Shown: positions 34,044 through 42,498, counted from the first letter of the stretch. The stretch is 64,000 nucleotides of DNA from Ureibacillus sp. FSL W7-1570 (GCF_038593265.1 NZ_CP151979.1:2921001-2985000); one strand, 5' to 3'. The notes: generated from the sequence alone by a model not told the origin. Translations and numbers: made by a program.

Positions 34044-34232
34044 ATGATAAAGAAAGCCATTCTTTACGCAGTTTCCTTTTTTCTAGCATTATCGTTTGTG
34101 CAGTGGATCATGTCGAAAGAAATTCAATGGGGATTCAATCTCGGATCAAGCTTCATGGCCTTCTTGTTCATGCTGCTTTTCAACTGGGCAAACGTGCCGT
34201 ACCAATGGAAAAAAGGGGATAAAGGAAACTGA
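34044..34232 (+). CDS. Small two-helix membrane protein, unknown
   Basis: This 62-residue protein has a first helix AILYAVSFFLALSFVQWIM and a second FMAFLFMLLFNWANV, linked by a short polar loop and ended by a basic tail (YQWKKGDKGN). GGGCGGG lies seven bases before the ATG and a good terminator follows, which together support a real gene. I do not recognise the family. It stands where other Bacillales carry ywmB, just upstream of spoIID, but does not resemble that protein. Confidence 0.7.
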   Translation: MIKKAILYAVSFFLALSFVQWIMSKEIQWGFNLGSSFMAFLFMLLFNWANVPYQWKKGDKGN

Positions 34233-34244
34233 TTTGGAAAAGAG

Positions 34245-34279
34245 CGTCCGAAACTAGCGCAACATTCGGGCGTTTTTTT
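34245..34279 (+). terminator. Terminator of the small membrane gene
   Basis: CGTCCGAA at 34245-34252 pairs with TTCGGGCG at 34265-34272 (one G-U), followed by seven T. Confidence 0.88.
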
Positions 34280-34333
34280 GATCCCATTTCAAATCAGTCT
34301 AAGAATGAATAATAAAAAACTTCCACAAAAAAG

Positions 34334-34362
34334 ATATATTTCCCTTTCTCCAATCATAAGTA
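34334..34362 (+). promoter_or_regulatory. Possible sigma-E promoter of spoIID
   Basis: ATATATT at 34334-34340 resembles the sigma-E -35 and CATAAGTA at 34355-34362 the -10 (consensus CATACANT), with 14 bases between. spoIID is a classical sigma-E gene. The predicted start point falls at or next to the ATG at 34369, so the transcript would have almost no leader. Confidence 0.5.
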
Positions 34363-34368
34363 ATATGT

Positions 34369-35319
34369 ATGAAACGAATAGATCATCACAAAAACCTGGC
34401 AATCATGATTTCCATCACATTATTTGTCGCAGCGCTGTTTTTCTTCCCGTTTCTATTCAAAAACTCCGAAAAAACGTTGAAAGAAGCGTCAGGGCCGTTG
34501 GTGACGACGGAAGATTGCAATATTTTCATCCGCATCTCCGGCCAGAAGGATCCAATTCCACTGGAAGAATATGTGGTCGGGGTCGTGGCGGCGGAAATGC
34601 CGGCCAACTTTCATCCGGAAGCCCTGAAAGCCCAGGCCATCGCCGCAAGAACTTACGTGCTGAAATCGACGAACTATGGCCAAACCCCGATCGAGCCGAC
34701 TGTGCTGAGACAAGTATTTTATGATGAAGATACGAGAAAAGCCAATTGGCAGACCACTTTTGACGAAAACGAGCAAAAAATCAGACAAGCCGTAGAAAGT
34801 ACGAAAGGAGAAGTGCTGAAATACAACGGCGAACTGATTACGGCCATGTTCCACTCCATGAGCAACGGCAGGACGGAAAGCTCCAAAAATTACAGCGGGG
34901 TTGATTTGCCGTATCTTCAATCCGTCGCCAGCGCGGATTTTCAGGCGGAAAACTATTTAACGAAAAAGACGTTGACATTGGAAGAATGGAATCGTCTATT
35001 AAAAGTCAACATGACCTTGGACGAGGTCAAAAAAATCCGTACCAAACTGAACAACACGGGGAGGGTGGAGAAAGTCATATCCGGCAACAAAGAATGGACG
35101 GGCCGCGATTTCCGCGATTTGTTGGACTTGCGTTCGACCGATTTTACAATCCAAGTGGCCAATAACAAAATCGAAATTACGACGGAAGGCTACGGACATG
35201 GTGTGGGCATGAGCCAATACGGAGCCGATGCGATGGCGAAACAGGGAAGAACCGCCCATGAAATCCTCGCCCATTACTACAAAGACACAACCATTGAAAA
35301 AATGATGTGTACGAAATGA
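34369..35319 (+). CDS. spoIID: Stage II sporulation protein D
   Basis: SpoIID is the mother-cell lytic transglycosylase that, with SpoIIM and SpoIIP, thins septal peptidoglycan and drives engulfment. The 316 residues have one N-terminal membrane helix (IMISITLFVAALFFFPFLF), the catalytic Glu in VVAAEMPANFHPEALKAQ, AIAARTYVLK, and the signature GYGHGVGMSQYGADAMA. No Shine-Dalgarno sequence precedes ATG 34369; an internal ATG at 34405, just before the membrane helix, lacks one as well. The neighbour spoIIQ works in the same engulfment step from the forespore side. Confidence 0.93.
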   Translation: MKRIDHHKNLAIMISITLFVAALFFFPFLFKNSEKTLKEASGPLVTTEDCNIFIRISGQKDPIPLEEYVVGVVAAEMPANFHPEALKAQAIAARTYVLKSTNYGQTPIEPTVLRQVFYDEDTRKANWQTTFDENEQKIRQAVESTKGEVLKYNGELITAMFHSMSNGRTESSKNYSGVDLPYLQSVASADFQAENYLTKKTLTLEEWNRLLKVNMTLDEVKKIRTKLNNTGRVEKVISGNKEWTGRDFRDLLDLRSTDFTIQVANNKIEITTEGYGHGVGMSQYGADAMAKQGRTAHEILAHYYKDTTIEKMMCTK

Positions 35320-35469
35320 GAGCCGCCAAGCGGGAAACGTAACTGAAAGCACCTTACTACACAAATATTACGTCTGGAAAAAGTTTATGCAAAAAATAGT
35401 GAAAATTTCCAAAAAACTTGTTTAGAAATTCCAAAACTTGTTCATCCTTCATATTGAGGTGATGAACAA

Positions 35470-36138
35470 ATGAGAGAAGACAACAACAAACAAAATAATA
35501 CTTCTCAAAATCCAAAAACGAACTGGCAACAAAAACCATGGTTTTGGCCGGCAATATATGGGGGCATTGCAGCAGTACTTATTGTCTTAATTGTGACTTA
35601 TTCCGTACTCACAAGCAAAGAAGAAAGTGACACGGTGGCTGAACCGACTGCACAGGAAGAGCAATCACCGGTCATTGAAACAAACGCTCGCACGGAAACG
35701 CTCAAATATCCATTTGATGAAAGCCAGCTGGAAAATGTGACAGTATTGCAAGATTTCTATGATATCAACGCGGATGCGAAATCACGCGAAAATGCGCTGC
35801 TTGTATTCGATCAAACATTCACAACATCCTCTGGAATTTCCATTTCCATCAACAATGAGCCATTCGAAGTACTGGCTGCAATGAGCGGTGAAGTGAAAGA
35901 AGTGAAGCTGGATGCGTTCACTGGAAATAAAATCATCATCGAACACCCTAACGGAATGGAAACACACTACAGCTCTGTAACGGATATCCTTGTGAAAAAA
36001 GGGGATTTGGTGGAACAAGGCCAACCAATCGCCACAACAACGGAAAACGATTGGAATCCGACTGCCGGCATCCATCTCCACTTTGAAGTGTTGGAAGATG
36101 GAAAACATGTAAATCCAAGAAATTATTTAAACTTCTAA
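35470..36138 (+). CDS. spoIIQ: Stage II sporulation protein Q (degenerate LytM domain)
   Basis: SpoIIQ sits in the forespore membrane and binds SpoIIIAH of the mother cell through its LytM domain, forming the zipper and feeding-tube channel of engulfment. The 222 residues have a polar N-tail, one membrane helix (about 26-48) and an M23/LytM fold. Of the peptidase zinc ligands only the distal HxH remains (GIHLHFEV, about 200-203); the first His and Asp are replaced by Ser in TTSSGISISI, so no peptidase activity is expected, as in B. subtilis. GAGGTGATG-type spacing supports ATG 35470. Expression in Bacillus is by sigma-F. Confidence 0.93.
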   Translation: MREDNNKQNNTSQNPKTNWQQKPWFWPAIYGGIAAVLIVLIVTYSVLTSKEESDTVAEPTAQEEQSPVIETNARTETLKYPFDESQLENVTVLQDFYDINADAKSRENALLVFDQTFTTSSGISISINNEPFEVLAAMSGEVKEVKLDAFTGNKIIIEHPNGMETHYSSVTDILVKKGDLVEQGQPIATTTENDWNPTAGIHLHFEVLEDGKHVNPRNYLNF

Positions 36139-36146
36139 CAAACGAA

Positions 36147-36192
36147 AGCGCAGCCTGGACGGAAACACCCGTCTTTCCAGGCTGCGCTTTTG
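36147..36192 (+). terminator. Terminator of spoIIQ
   Basis: AGCGCAGCCTGGA at 36147-36159 pairs with TCCAGGCTGCGCT at 36176-36188, extended by AA/TT, with T following. Confidence 0.9.
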
Positions 36193-36228
36193 ACTTTCCC
36201 GGGAAAAAAAGTTCTGAAAAAGTTGGAA

Positions 36229-36237
36229 CATACATAT
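36229..36237 (+). promoter_or_regulatory. Possible sigma-E -10 element of spoIIID
   Basis: CATACATAT matches the sigma-E -10 consensus well. No clear -35 (KMATATT) stands 14 bases upstream, so it may need an activator. It lies 126 bases before spoIIID, a known sigma-E gene. Confidence 0.45.
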
Positions 36238-36362
36238 GGTGAATAAACGTTAAATCGCTGATTGCAAACGTCAATGAAATACATGTATCAGAAAAACGTC
36301 GAAATAGATTGTTTATTGTAGGCAAAACTGCACTTCTTATATCCGAGAGAAAGGAAGAGAAC

Positions 36363-36620
36363 GTGCACGAGCACATTCGGCACCGTTGCGTACGACTGGG
36401 AAAGCTGCTTGTGGAGACGGGTGAGACGGTTCGGGTCCTTGCGAAAATGACAGGATATTCCAAAAGTACGGTGCACAAAGACTTAACAGAGCGGCTACAA
36501 TTAGTGAATGAAGAATTGGCAAAAGAAGTGAGAGAAATATTAGCCTACCACAAATCCGTTCGTCATTTGCGGGGGGGCGAGGCGACACGTAGAAAGTGGC
36601 AGTCCCAAAAAAAACAATGA
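36363..36620 (+). CDS. spoIIID: Sporulation transcriptional regulator SpoIIID
   Basis: SpoIIID is the small mother-cell DNA-binding protein that switches the sigma-E regulon and activates sigK. The 85 residues contain the helix-turn-helix VRVLAKMTGYSKSTVHKDL and the basic C-terminal helix block EILAYHKSVRHLRGGEATR, nearly the same as in B. subtilis. The start is GTG at 36363 after AAGGAAGA; a longer frame upstream adds residues absent from the family. Its place before mbl is conserved. Confidence 0.95.
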   Translation: MHEHIRHRCVRLGKLLVETGETVRVLAKMTGYSKSTVHKDLTERLQLVNEELAKEVREILAYHKSVRHLRGGEATRRKWQSQKKQ

Positions 36621-36668
36621 AAAGGCATTTGGTTTGACTTTGGCCAGAAGTCAGGCTGAATGCTTTTT
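36620..36668 (+). terminator. Terminator of spoIIID
   Basis: AAAAGGCATT at 36620-36629 pairs with AATGCTTTTT at 36659-36668 (one G-U), with an inner GACTT/AAGTC stem. It starts at the last base of the stop codon. Confidence 0.75.
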
Positions 36669-37120
36669 CATTTCATCCTGGGGCGGAAGACGGCCGCAAG
36701 ACGGATCGGGTGTATATGAAGCGAAAATGTATGCGTTTTCCATCTTATAAAGGATGCGCGGACGCTTTCCATCCCATAAGGGTTGTGTTTATCCAAGATG
36801 GATTTGCGGCAACGTCGGGGGCAATTCCGCCTCGTGCGGCTGCATTTTCACAAGGCGGAAACTCCATTCATCCAGTCCGATATTTCCGGTTTTTGGCGCA
36901 AAGATTGTGATTTTATTCAGAGAATAATGATTTTATAAAGTCAATATTGACCCGAAGCTAAATTTTGAACAATTTGTAGAAAAACGGTGAAAAACGTCAA
37001 ATTCCCCCAGAATAAAGCTGTAAATAAGATTTTATTATGATAAAATATTCTAGATAAAATGTATAAATTATGAACGTAGTAATAGAGTCGCAAAATGTTG
37101 GAAGGAGAAATTAGATTATC
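36669..37120. other. Intergenic region before mbl
   Basis: The first 230 bases are GC-rich and show a faint duplication (two TTTCCATC..ATAA words 31 bases apart); the rest is AT-rich and must contain the mbl promoter, for which I see no good pair of hexamers. A 66-codon frame at 36710 lacks a ribosome-binding site and family likeness. Confidence 0.4.
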
Positions 37121-38119
37121 ATGTTTTCAAAGGATATAGGGATCGACTTAGGAACTGCTAATGTACTGATTTATGTGAAGGGGAAGGGAATTGTTCTAAA
37201 CGAACCATCCGTTGTGGCAATCGACAAAAAAACCAACAAAGTGCTGGCGGTTGGTGAAGAAGCTAGAAGAATGGTAGGGCGTACGCCAGGAAATATCGTG
37301 GCCATCCGTCCATTGAAAGACGGGGTTATTGCCGATTTCGATTTGACGGAAGCGATGTTAAGACATTTCCTTAATAAACTTGATGTAAAAGGATTCTTCT
37401 CAAAACCCCGCATTTTAATTTGCTGCCCGACAAACATCACAAGTGTCGAAAAGAAAGCGATTCGTGAAGCGGCTGAAAAATCAGGCGGCAAAAAAGTGTA
37501 TCTGGAAGAAGAACCGAAAGTGGCTGCCATCGGTGCAGGCATGGACATTTTCCAACCAAGCGGAAACATGGTGGTCGATATCGGCGGCGGTACGACAGAT
37601 ATCGCGGTGCTTTCCATGGGGGATATTGTGACGAGCGAATCTATCAAAGTGGCAGGAGATACGTTCGATAATGATATTCTTCAATATATTAAGAAGGAAT
37701 ATAAACTGTTGATCGGTGAACGTACGGCGGAAGCCATTAAAATCAACATCGGAACGGTTTTCCCTGGCGGCCGGGATGAATCGATGGAAATCCGCGGACG
37801 CGACATGGTGACAGGACTTCCGCGCACCATCACGATCCATTCCGCCGAAATTGAAAAAGCATTGCATGAATCTGTCCAATTGATTGTTCAATCCGCGAAA
37901 AATGTATTGGAAAAAACGCCGCCGGAATTATCCGCAGACATCATTGACCGCGGCGTGATTTTGACAGGCGGCGGCGCATTGCTTCATGGCATGGACCAAT
38001 TGCTCATGCAAGAATTGAAAGTGCCGGTGCTTGTTGCGGATAATCCAATGGACTGCGTGGCCATCGGAACGGGTATCATGCTTGACAACATCGACCGTTC
38101 ACCTGGTTCAAGATTTTAA
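37121..38119 (+). CDS. mbl: Rod-shape protein Mbl (MreB-like actin)
   Basis: Mbl is one of the MreB-type actins that guide cell-wall synthesis along the cylinder, working at the inner face of the membrane. The 332 residues have the actin ATPase motifs: phosphate 1 IGIDLGTANVLIYVKGKGI (in part), phosphate 2 MVVDIGGGTTDIAVLS and the adenosine motif GVILTGGGALLHGMDQLL. The order spoIIID, mbl, flhO identifies it as Mbl and not MreB. GAAGGAG precedes the ATG. Confidence 0.95.
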   Translation: MFSKDIGIDLGTANVLIYVKGKGIVLNEPSVVAIDKKTNKVLAVGEEARRMVGRTPGNIVAIRPLKDGVIADFDLTEAMLRHFLNKLDVKGFFSKPRILICCPTNITSVEKKAIREAAEKSGGKKVYLEEEPKVAAIGAGMDIFQPSGNMVVDIGGGTTDIAVLSMGDIVTSESIKVAGDTFDNDILQYIKKEYKLLIGERTAEAIKINIGTVFPGGRDESMEIRGRDMVTGLPRTITIHSAEIEKALHESVQLIVQSAKNVLEKTPPELSADIIDRGVILTGGGALLHGMDQLLMQELKVPVLVADNPMDCVAIGTGIMLDNIDRSPGSRF

Positions 38120-38463
38120 CTTCACTTCCAGCGTTCCAACACGAAATAAGCGAACCCTCGGCTGGAAAAAGAAACAGCCGAATTTCATCCAAAACGACAT
38201 GAATATGCGGGTAGAAACGCGGCAATTCCCGAGTTGCATCCGACCTGAGAAAACTTAGTGATTCTAAGTTTCATCCAAATGATGGGCAAAATGACTTATT
38301 CATGGCACCATTGCATCCATTCTATCCGCACATTCCCGGAAATGATGAAGGAAAAGGATCTTGCAAAAATCCGTGGAAAGCGAAAAACGAACTATAATCG
38401 ATTGGCGACTTCCCACCGATATAAAAAGGAGAGGCATTTTGACCAAATGAAGGGGGAAAGAGC
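38120..38463. other. Intergenic region between mbl and flhO
   Basis: A 344-base gap with scattered CATCC words (five) but no regular period. It holds the sigma-D-type promoter described next. No terminator is evident for mbl. Confidence 0.4.
38395..38422 (+). promoter_or_regulatory. Possible sigma-D promoter of flhO-flhP
   Basis: TAAT at 38395-38398, 16 bases, then ACCGATAT at 38415-38422 resemble the sigma-D consensus TAAA N15 GCCGATAA. It lies 42 bases before the first flagellar rod gene, and in B. subtilis flhOP is sigma-D dependent. Confidence 0.5.
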
Positions 38464-39282
38464 ATGTTTAGAGGAATCTATACGGCAGCTTCCGGCATGC
38501 TGGCGCAGCAAAGAAAGACGGAAATTTTGACGAACAATATGGCGAATGCGAACACACCGGGGTTCAAAGCGGAGCAGACAACGATCCGCTCATTCCCGGA
38601 AATGCTCATGTCCGCCATTGATGATACCAATGTTCCGACGAAAAAAGGATTAAACCTGAACTTGATCCGCCCGATCGGCAATCTTTCAACCGGCATTTAC
38701 TTGCAAGAAACAATGCCGAACTTTGCGCAAGGCAATGTTTACGAAACGGATTACAATACTGACCTTGCCTTGATGAACGGCAACCTTCCTGCGGGGAGCA
38801 GCATCTTTTTCCGTCTGGCCCATCCGGATGGAGGCGAGGCCTATACAAGAAACGGGAACTTTGCTTTGGATGGACAAGGCTATTTGGTGAATGGGGACGG
38901 ATATTACGTTTTATCCGAAAACGGAGACCGCATCCAGCTCCCAAATGAAGAATTCCAAGTCACTGAAGACGGTGCCGTGTACGTAAACGGACAACAGGTG
39001 GCGAGAATCGGGGTGGCTTTTGCCCCAAATGCCAATGACCTGGTGAAACAGGACAATGGATTGTTCCGGACACAGGACGGACAAGCGTTGCCTTCCGCCT
39101 TTGCAGAAGGCGATGTCACGTTTTCCATCAGACAGCGGTTCTTGGAAGGTTCCAATGTTGATGCGGCGCAATCGATGACGGAACTTCTGACGGCATACCG
39201 CGCCTTCGAAGCAAACCAAAAAGTCGTCCAAGCCTATGACAAAAGCATGGACAAAGCGGTCAATGAAATAGGAAAAGTATAA
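38464..39282 (+). CDS. flhO: Flagellar rod protein FlhO (FlgF/FlgG-like)
   Basis: FlhO is a distal rod component of the flagellar basal body, exported through the type III apparatus. The 272 residues begin with the rod/hook N-terminal domain (RGIYTAASGMLAQQRKTEIL, NNMANANTPGFKAEQT) and end with the C-terminal rod domain (LEGSNVDAAQSMTELLTAYR). These paired heptad ends mediate assembly. GGGGGAAAG precedes the ATG. It is co-transcribed with flhP 16 bases downstream. Confidence 0.93.
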   Translation: MFRGIYTAASGMLAQQRKTEILTNNMANANTPGFKAEQTTIRSFPEMLMSAIDDTNVPTKKGLNLNLIRPIGNLSTGIYLQETMPNFAQGNVYETDYNTDLALMNGNLPAGSSIFFRLAHPDGGEAYTRNGNFALDGQGYLVNGDGYYVLSENGDRIQLPNEEFQVTEDGAVYVNGQQVARIGVAFAPNANDLVKQDNGLFRTQDGQALPSAFAEGDVTFSIRQRFLEGSNVDAAQSMTELLTAYRAFEANQKVVQAYDKSMDKAVNEIGKV

Positions 39283-39298
39283 GGAAGGAGGCGGAAAC

Positions 39299-40141
39299 AT
39301 GCTACGGACAATGCTGACGGCTACCAACACATTGAATCAAATCCAGCTTCAAATCGACACGATCAGCAACAATATCGCCAACATCGGCACAAACGGGTAT
39401 AAAGCGAAAGAAGCCCGCTTTTCCGAAATGCTGTATCAGGAATACCACAACACGAGAAAAGATGAGCAGTCACCGAGATTGACACCGCAAGGAATCCGCT
39501 ACGGTGTCGGTGCGAAAATTTCGCAAATCCAAACAAACAATGCCCAAGGAACGTTGCAGACGACGGACCGCCCATTGGACTTTGCATTCAATAATGCGCG
39601 CCAATATTTTAATATTTTAATGCCGGATGAAAACGGCGACATGAATGTGGTGTATACACGAAAAGGCGATTTTTATGCAACCCCGATGAATAATGGGCAA
39701 ATGATGCTCGTCAATGCGGACGGCTATGCAGTGGCGGACATCGATGGAAACCCGATCGTGTTCGATGAAGAGGTGAGCAGTTTTTCCCTCGAGAATGGCG
39801 GCAGATTGGTCGTCAATTTGGAGGATGGCACGCAGCAAGCCTTTTTGTTGGGTGTCACTGAAATCCATTTGCCACAACTGATGATGAAGATTTCCGACGA
39901 ATACATAGACGTGCCTGATAACTTGAATGAATTGGGCTACGAATTGAACGATGTTTTGACGGATATGCAGGGAAATGCCCGCCAAAATATCGGCCTTGAA
40001 AATTATCAATTGGAATTGTCCAACGTGAATATGGCCATAGAAATGACCCAGTTGATCCAAGCGCAAAAATCCTATCAATTTAATGCCCGCGCCATCACCA
40101 TCGCGGACCAAATGTTGGGGTTGATCAACGGAATCCGTTAA
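39299..40141 (+). CDS. flhP: Flagellar hook-basal body protein FlhP (FlgG-like)
   Basis: FlhP is the second rod protein and is needed to finish the rod and start the hook. The 280 residues start MLRTMLTATNTLNQIQLQID and NNIANIGTNGYKAKEARF and end LSNVNMAIEMTQLIQAQKSY, the FlgG-type termini. GGAAGGAGG precedes the ATG. No ordinary terminator follows; instead a very stable hairpin lies 39 bases beyond the stop. Confidence 0.93.
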   Translation: MLRTMLTATNTLNQIQLQIDTISNNIANIGTNGYKAKEARFSEMLYQEYHNTRKDEQSPRLTPQGIRYGVGAKISQIQTNNAQGTLQTTDRPLDFAFNNARQYFNILMPDENGDMNVVYTRKGDFYATPMNNGQMMLVNADGYAVADIDGNPIVFDEEVSSFSLENGGRLVVNLEDGTQQAFLLGVTEIHLPQLMMKISDEYIDVPDNLNELGYELNDVLTDMQGNARQNIGLENYQLELSNVNMAIEMTQLIQAQKSYQFNARAITIADQMLGLINGIR

Positions 40142-40179
40142 TGGTCATGATCAGGGAAATCCGTACTTGTGAAACAATG

Positions 40180-40293
40180 AACGAACCCTTTGTTTCATCC
40201 TTCATCCGCGCTTTGACGAATGGTGCAAAGCGCGGAATGAAGCGAGTTCGTTTGATCCCGGGCAACCCCGCAAAGGCGAAACTTTAGATGCGG
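40180..40293 (+). other. Long stable hairpin and second stem-loop between flhP and epuA-like gene
   Basis: AACGAAC at 40180-40186 pairs with GTTCGTT at 40246-40252. Inside, TTCATCCGCGCTTTG at 40201-40215 pairs with CAAAGCGCGG plus ATGAA at 40226-40241, with one bulged A and a ten-base loop: 22 base pairs in total. A second hairpin follows, CCGCAAAG at 40268-40275 with CTTT and GCGG ending at 40293. No T tract follows either. The rest of the 308-base gap (40142-40449) shows nothing further. Confidence 0.65.
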
Positions 40294-40449
40294 CTGTTGC
40301 GTTTATTTTATCAAGAACGATGACGAATCATGCGAACAGAAAAAATGCTGGCGGAATTCTGTTGATTCTGACGGCACATTCATAATCGTGTGAACCCATG
40401 GGCAAAATTCGTTTACCAAAAATACTTGAATGAACAGGGAGAACAGACA

Positions 40450-40809
40450 ATGGCAAACGAAATGAAAAGCGGCTCCACTTTGACGGAAAAAAGAACGAAA
40501 CGGCAAGAGAAGGATCCAAAAGCATCGGGCGTTCTACTTTCAAAGTGGCTGAAGCGGAATAAAAGAGAGAACGAGAAGAATGAGGAAGCTCTGCCAAATG
40601 ACGACAGTTTCATAAAGAACCTGAAAATTTACCGCACCAGAATGTTTCCCATTTGGCTGCGGATTGTCATTGTGCTCGTGCTGTTGTTGCTCGCAGCCAT
40701 ATTCGGGCTCATGATCGGTTACGGCCTCATTGGTGACGGCAAGCTGATGGATGCGTTAAAATGGGAAACATATCAGCACATTCTGGACATCATGAACGGA
40801 AAAGAATAA
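40450..40809 (+). CDS. EpuA/'RNA polymerase subunit beta'-annotated small membrane protein
   Basis: This 119-residue protein has a long charged N-tail rich in Lys, Arg and Glu, then one membrane helix (IWLRIVIVLVLLLLAAIFGLM) and a conserved C-terminus GYGLIGDGKLMDALK and YQHILDIMNG. It matches the PF11772 (EpuA) family, which databases often label as RNA polymerase subunit beta by error, and which sits next to flhP and fabZ in many Bacillales. The actual function is unknown. ATG 40450 follows an AGGGAGA at about ten bases; an upstream ATG at 40390 has no site. Confidence 0.8.
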   Translation: MANEMKSGSTLTEKRTKRQEKDPKASGVLLSKWLKRNKRENEKNEEALPNDDSFIKNLKIYRTRMFPIWLRIVIVLVLLLLAAIFGLMIGYGLIGDGKLMDALKWETYQHILDIMNGKE

Positions 40810-40966
40810 AGTATGCTCCGCCTTTTTTTGTGGAAAGCTGAATTCATGATGCATGCTGATATTGGAAATGGCGCTTTTTTGGCGTCCGGATGCCTTCAAA
40901 TTCTGAGGAACATGTTGCGTTGCCGCTTATTTCGTATGCTTGATTTTGATAATGGGGGGAAATGTT

Positions 40967-41410
40967 ATGTTGAAAGTTGAACAAATTCAGGCAATTTTAC
41001 CGCACCGATATCCATTTTTATTAGTGGACCGTATTCTTGAACTGGAAGAAGGGAAACGGGTGGTGGGCATCAAGAATGTGTCCATCAATGAACCTTTCTT
41101 CAATGGCCATTTCCCTGGCTATCCGGTAATGCCCGGCGTTTTGATCGTGGAAGCGTTGGCGCAAGTCGGAGGGGTGGCTTTATTAAATACTGAGCAATTC
41201 AAAGGGAGATTGGCATTTTTGACAGGCATTGACAACGCCCGTTTCAAGCGCCAAGTCGTGCCAGGCGATCAATTGAAATTGGAAGTCGAATTTGTCAAAT
41301 TGCGCGGCTCGATGGGGAAAGGCCATGGCATTGCCACGGTTGACGGCGAACTCGTTGCGGAAGCGGACATTTTATTTGCAATCGGCCCGGAAGCACCAAA
41401 AGTAAAATAA
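40967..41410 (+). CDS. fabZ: 3-hydroxyacyl-[acyl-carrier-protein] dehydratase FabZ
   Basis: FabZ dehydrates 3-hydroxyacyl-ACP in each round of fatty acid elongation. The 147-residue hot-dog fold has [14 protein letters not shown], the catalytic His in [15 protein letters not shown] near 47 and the Glu in VEALAQVGG near 61. ATG 40967 has GGGGGGA six bases upstream; an in-frame ATG at 40940 lacks a site. It is followed by a strong terminator. Confidence 0.96.
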   Translation: MLKVEQIQAILPHRYPFLLVDRILELEEGKRVVGIKNVSINEPFFNGHFPGYPVMPGVLIVEALAQVGGVALLNTEQFKGRLAFLTGIDNARFKRQVVPGDQLKLEVEFVKLRGSMGKGHGIATVDGELVAEADILFAIGPEAPKVK

Positions 41411-41435
41411 ACTCCTTCCCGAAATACACACGTCC

Positions 41436-41483
41436 AAAAGGGTTCCAATCATGAATAGAATGATTGGAACTGTGCACCCTTTT
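41436..41483 (+). terminator. Terminator of fabZ
   Basis: AAAAGGG at 41436-41442 pairs with CCCTTTT at 41477-41483; inside, GTTCCAATCAT pairs with ATGATTGGAAC. The outer arms supply the A and T tracts, so it could work in both directions. Confidence 0.85.
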
Positions 41484-41619
41484 ATAATAAGTGTGTTCCC
41501 TTAATTTGAAATTCATTTACAAAAGAGATAAAATATAACAGTTGAATTTTTTTAGGTTGTAGGTAGAGAGAAGTATATGCACCCTTGGCTCTTTTAAACA
41601 TAGGAGGTTTTATTTTAGA

Positions 41620-42018
41620 ATGTATAAACAGCTGTCATCGGGCGTAAAAATCAGTATCACACGATCCATTTCGATCGCATTCGAGCAATACTTGGCAAGC
41701 ATCGGCTGGGATGAAGACCGTTTTTCAATGGAAGAATTCATGAAGAGATGGCAACAATATTTTTTGGAAAATGCCGCATGGTTTGAAAAAGTGCCACAGG
41801 ACATATTGCTGAGCCCCGAATTTCATGAAGAAATTGCCCATAAAATTGACGAAGTGATCGCCAAAATTTTGAACGAAAAGCCGACGAAAAAACAAATTGA
41901 GACCATCGAGAAAATGCAGAAACAGCTGGGCACGAATTATACGTATGGATGCAAAGCGGAAGCCCATTATGTGGAACAGCTACTGAAAGAACAATTGAAG
42001 GAAAAAGAACGCCCATGA
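41620..42018 (+). CDS. Conserved-looking hypothetical protein
   Basis: This is a soluble 132-residue protein, mostly alpha-helical by composition, with no signal or membrane segment. Trp- and Phe-rich helices (FMKRWQQYFLENAAWFEKV), then a Lys/Glu-rich C-terminal part. AGGAGG lies 13 bases before ATG 41620, a little far but clear, and codon use is that of its neighbours, so it is very likely a gene. I do not recognise the family and propose no function. Confidence 0.7.
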   Translation: MYKQLSSGVKISITRSISIAFEQYLASIGWDEDRFSMEEFMKRWQQYFLENAAWFEKVPQDILLSPEFHEEIAHKIDEVIAKILNEKPTKKQIETIEKMQKQLGTNYTYGCKAEAHYVEQLLKEQLKEKERP

Positions 42019-42141
42019 ACTTTTGATCCGGAAAATGGCAAAAGTTCTAAAATCGATAATGGATAGTTCCCTCTTTTTTCGCACAAATTAAAATCAGTCA
42101 CTTTGCAGGTGACGATTAGCGAAGAAAGGAGGGGATTTTTT

Positions 42142-42498
42142 ATGAAACCGTTCATCTATGCGTTATTGTTAGGGTCCGCTTTATTAGTGGGCTGTAATGA
42201 TAACGATGATGAGAACGCAATCAATGAGGTAGGCAATGACGTTGAAGAAGGCGTAGAAGATGTGGGTGAAGGAGTCAAAGAAGGTGTCGAAGATGTCGGT
42301 GAGGGAGTCAATGATGCCCTTGACAATGACACGATCAATAATGACATCAATGACAATGACAAACGGACAAACCAAGGCCTACGCAATGAAGACGTCATGC
42401 CGGATGATAAAGGTGTAACCGGGGATGAACGCGGTAACCAGGAAGATATCGTTGAGGATGCCAAAGACATTCGTGACGCTGATACGAAGGATGAATAA
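42142..42498 (+). CDS. Small acidic lipoprotein with internal repeats
   Basis: This 118-residue secreted lipoprotein has the signal MKPFIYALLLGSALLVGC, with lipobox LVGC. The mature part is extremely acidic (Asp, Glu, Asn) and contains a ten- to eleven-residue repeat, EGVEDVGEGVK followed by EGVEDVGEGVN, likely forming an amphipathic rod or remaining disordered. AAAGGAGGGG precedes the ATG. A terminator lies 110 bases past the stop. Function unknown; similar proteins are common in Bacillales sporulation and stress sets, but that is only suggestive. Confidence 0.8.
   Translation: MKPFIYALLLGSALLVGCNDNDDENAINEVGNDVEEGVEDVGEGVKEGVEDVGEGVNDALDNDTINNDINDNDKRTNQGLRNEDVMPDDKGVTGDERGNQEDIVEDAKDIRDADTKDE

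Noticed and set aside
36710-36910. A 66-codon frame before mbl
   Set aside because: No ribosome-binding site, no family likeness, and it ends in promoter sequence.
40255-40300. A cyclic-di-GMP riboswitch (GCAAAG words)
   Set aside because: Only a short likeness; the conserved GEMM core and tetraloop receptor are missing.
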